NCBI GenBank assembly: GCA_012064415.1
Contig: SSNU01000045.1
Span: forward strand, 214,503-259,246
Direction: 5' to 3'
DNA from: Gyrodactylus bullatarudis
Taxonomy: Eukaryota; Platyhelminthes; Monogenea; Gyrodactylidea; Gyrodactylidae
DNA length: 44,744 nt
Below are positions 42,306 through 44,744 of the stretch, piece by piece. Numbering within the stretch: the first letter of the stretch is position 1; the number at the start of each line of letters is the position of its first letter. Made by a program: the position numbers and the translations under genes. The notes under the pieces were generated by a model. The model was not told where the DNA came from. It worked only from the letters and a program-made list of their open reading frames with translations, and searched no databases.

Positions 42306-42847
42306 TTTGATCTGTAAGATGCTTCAGAACATGAGTTTTTGAGCTGAGCCATCGTGGTCATGTTTTTGAAAAAATATAAAAAGATGCCAGTTATTTCACA
42401 AATAAGGCCTTTATTTCGGGCATACTCATCAGTGTGATACATGCCATATAAATACGCTTTTAGCGAAAATAAATTTTCACAATTATTGGTTGTGGTGTCT
42501 TTCAAATATGGTTGGTCAATCCCTGTTTCCAGGGTTGACTGTATTGCATACAGAATTTGAGTGGTTAAAGTTTTTTGAAAAATACACTGGTTAGTTAATA
42601 GTTTTTGATAAAAAGTTCATTTCAAAGTTAATTAACACCTCATTGTGTTGAAGTGTAAGAATCAGTAACTGGTCTGTTCTCATTCTTTTCCTTGCGAGGG
42701 GTTGGGAGTATACTAGAGCTTTTGGTTTGGCCTTTGAAAGGTTCATCTGCTTAACATGATTCTTTTGTACACAAAGATTTTGTTTAACCAAGTTTATTAG
42801 ATATGCTTCAACTCCTTTCAACATGTTAGCATTGTTACCGTGAGATT

Positions 42848-43550
42848 TAAAGTTGGTTGATATGAAGTTGAGAATCTATGATTTTTACAGAAATCTCGAT
42901 ATTTTCATCAAGAATTCAAATTTGTTAAAGATTTTCTGGAAACTTACTCATGCTGGTCACTTTTACCATTTGAAGAAAAAAAATTATTTTTATGAAAAAT
43001 ATGGTCATTTTTCAAATTCCCATTTGGCGCCAAAATCCCATATTTTCGAACTTTGAGCTGAAAATTTTTGTTGATTTGAAAGTGGAAGGCTGATCGAAAG
43101 AGTTTTTTCAAGATTAAGATTAGACAAGAAAGCTGACTAGCACTGTCAAGTTATCGACAGTTACCCCATTTTCGAGAGATTTTGAATTATCGAAATTTCA
43201 TTGATTTTCAAGTAGTGAAAATGATCAAAAAACGAAATTCCGCTCCCAAACGATAATAAGGTTAAGCATTAGATCAGATTCAGTTGAATTGATTTTCTTT
43301 TCTAATCTTAATCCTGAAAAAACTCTTTCGATCAGCCTCCCACTTTCAAATCAACAAAAATTTTCAGCGCCAAATGGGAATTTGAAAAATGACCATATTT
43401 TTCATAAAAATAATTTTTTTTCTTCAAATGGTAAAAGTGACCAGCATGAGTAAGTTTCCAGAAAATCTTTAACAAATTCGAATTCTTGATGAAAATATCG
43501 AGATTTCTGTAAAAATCATAGATTCCCAAATTCATATCAATTAACTTTAT
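42848..43550. repeat. Family F, best complete copy: large near-perfect palindrome
   Basis: 703 bp. The left arm (42848 to about 43135) and right arm (about 43290-43550) are reverse complements with only scattered differences. One deletion of about 28 bp in the right arm follows GGCGC. The ends are TAAAGTTGGTTGATATGAAG and TTCATATCAATTAACTTTAT. The unpaired centre of about 150 bp holds CCGCTCCCAAACGATAA. Open frames on opposite strands in the two arms give the same peptide (both contain KIFWKLTHAGHFYHLKKKNY), which shows that they are shadows of the inverted repeat and not genes. Confidence 0.9.
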
Positions 43551-43607
43551 ACAGGTAAAACCCATGAAAGTAGAACAGATTAATATTAATCGGGATAGTA
43601 TGCCTAG

Positions 43608-44377
43608 TATATAGTGTTTTTTGGGGAGAAGACTAGTGTCGTTTCATTGGTCAGTCCCCATAAACCAATCAGAATCGAGTATATATTATCGAGAAACTTA
43701 TGTAAATATGAATTCATCTGTATTTGATTTTAATTTTAAAAAATTTTTGAATCTAAAACAAAAAGTTTTCCTAGCATTTTATTGAGACAGAACAATTTTC
43801 AATGAACTAACACTGAGAAGCGTAATGTTTTTCATACTCTATTGAATGGAATCTTAACATACACTATTCCCCTAAGATTAAAGTTATCACCATATGCAAT
43901 CATTGTTTTTTGAATGAAAAAGGGGTCTATAGTTTTTCACACATTGATGCATTAGGGGTCATAGCCATGATTTATTCGTAATTAGTGTGGGCAGAGGAAT
44001 CAGAATTCTGAATTTCGATTGAAATGATTTTTAACATTCGTTTTATCTATCAAATCGGGATATAATTTAGAAATCAAACTATTCCTACAGTTTTAATTGT
44101 GGTTTATGAAAGATTTGACTTTTTTTGCTGTTTCCAATGGTGCTACTCATATTATCTCAAAAATTTAAATAAACAAGTTTTTTATTCAGTATGCTAGGAA
44201 AATTATTTTTCATGTTTGAGATAGGCCGAAGAATTATCTTTTCATTCATGTAAAAAGATTTATCTTACAGATCAAAATGACTTGAGAAAATTACGAAAAT
44301 ATATACTCGACTCTGATTGGTCTATAGGGACTGACCAATGAAACGACACTAGTCTTCTCCCCAAAAAACCCTATATA
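43608..44377. mobile_element. Miniature element with about 83-bp terminal inverted repeats
   Basis: The left arm 43608-43690 and right arm 44295-44377 are inverted copies with about five mismatches (some 94% identity). Both contain GAGAAGACTAGTGTCGTTTC and ATTGGTCAGTCCC, and the ends are TATATAG and CTATATA. The interior of about 600 bp has no coding frame. A TA or TATA target duplication is possible but cannot be fixed because the ends are palindromic. Confidence 0.8.
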
Positions 44378-44744
44378 ATATTAATACAGGTGAGGGACCC
44401 GTTTTCTTTCCCACTCTGCTCCACTCTAAACGATTATTTACGCCTTGGGTATATACCTAAATCAGCGAAATTTCTAACCAATGGGAGGGGGAGAAACTGT
44501 CAACCAATGAAATGCAAGTACATCAAATTTGTGAAGTTCGTGGTTCACGTTATGAATAATTTCAATAACTAATATAAAATTGATCTGAAGTTAGTCAAAA
44601 TTTAGATATTAATCCTTAGAATTAAATTATTTCTAGATTGAGATGTTAAAAAAAATTTTACGTCGCTTCTACGAGGAGTTTGGTTTTTCGTCATCTTAGG
44701 GTAATGATTTTAGTATCATTAGATAGAGCACAAAAAATTACATC
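44378..44744. other. Right edge, nothing recognised
   Basis: A 60-codon frame at 44390-44572 shows no domain. The GTGAGGGACCCG context at 44390 resembles 32596-32608 over about 15 bases, a possible small repeat. Confidence 0.4.

Larger units (their letters stand above)
41747..44744 (+). other. Start of scrib intron 18, no further exon found
   Basis: About 3 kb occupied mainly by two family F copies and a long-inverted-repeat element. Phase-0 candidates with a pyrimidine-rich acceptor (for example before 44273) meet a stop at once, so the rest of PDZ2 should lie beyond the right edge. Confidence 0.6.

Noticed and set aside
42853..43056. 67-codon frame, plus a matching 77-codon frame on the other strand at 43332-43565
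   Set aside because: The two peptides are the same because the DNA is a palindrome. They are shadows of family F and not genes.
1..44744. tRNA genes, CRISPR arrays and bacterial-type operons
   Set aside because: I saw no B-box-like motif in a cloverleaf context, no regularly spaced repeats and no closely packed gene rows.

Overview
The window is AT-rich DNA (about 70% A+T by eye) from the nuclear genome of an animal, probably an invertebrate. It holds spliced genes with GT-AG introns, a Scribble-type polarity gene, a Rap1-type GTPase and a dense load of transposons and miniature elements. There are no operons, ribosome binding sites, CRISPR arrays or tRNAs that I could see. Introns of 24 and 29 bp next to introns of 2 to 7 kb recall dicyemids and some flatworms, but the sequence alone does not name the species.

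Layout. Positions 1-864 (minus) carry the reverse transcriptase of a truncated non-LTR retrotransposon. Positions 865-9308 are mostly repeats: a hAT-type miniature element with a perfect 8-bp target duplication, a TTAA-ended inverted-repeat element, a small piggyBac-type element, several copies of a palindromic repeat called family F here, two head-to-head Penelope-like fragments, and a decayed open frame. A possible terminal part of an unrecognised minus-strand gene lies near 5433-5684. Positions 9342-9832 (minus) are two exons of a Rap1-like GTPase split by a 29-bp intron. Its last exon was not found.

From 10206 to at least 41746 (plus) a single scribble-type LAP gene fills the window. I resolve 18 exons (about 840 codons): an N-terminal leucine-rich repeat domain (exons 1-6), a low-complexity linker built of small exons (7-14), PDZ1 (15-16) and the start of PDZ2 (17-18). 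The gene runs off the right edge. Reading frame and phase are consistent across all 17 junctions. The first intron is only 24 bp and in frame, so it is easily mistaken for coding sequence.

The two genes are divergently arranged, with 373 bp between their start codons. Both proteins act in cell polarity and junctions in other animals, so a shared control region is plausible but unproven.

Nearly all the rest is transposon-filled intron. Intron 7 is almost wholly one copy of family F. In three introns (and possibly a fourth, in the candidate minus-strand gene) a family F end lies within 50 bp of a 3' splice site. This suggests that small ancestral introns were enlarged by miniature elements. 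Non-autonomous elements with TTAA ends (piggyBac type), 8-bp duplications (hAT type) and very long inverted repeats were found. None of them encodes a transposase in this window.
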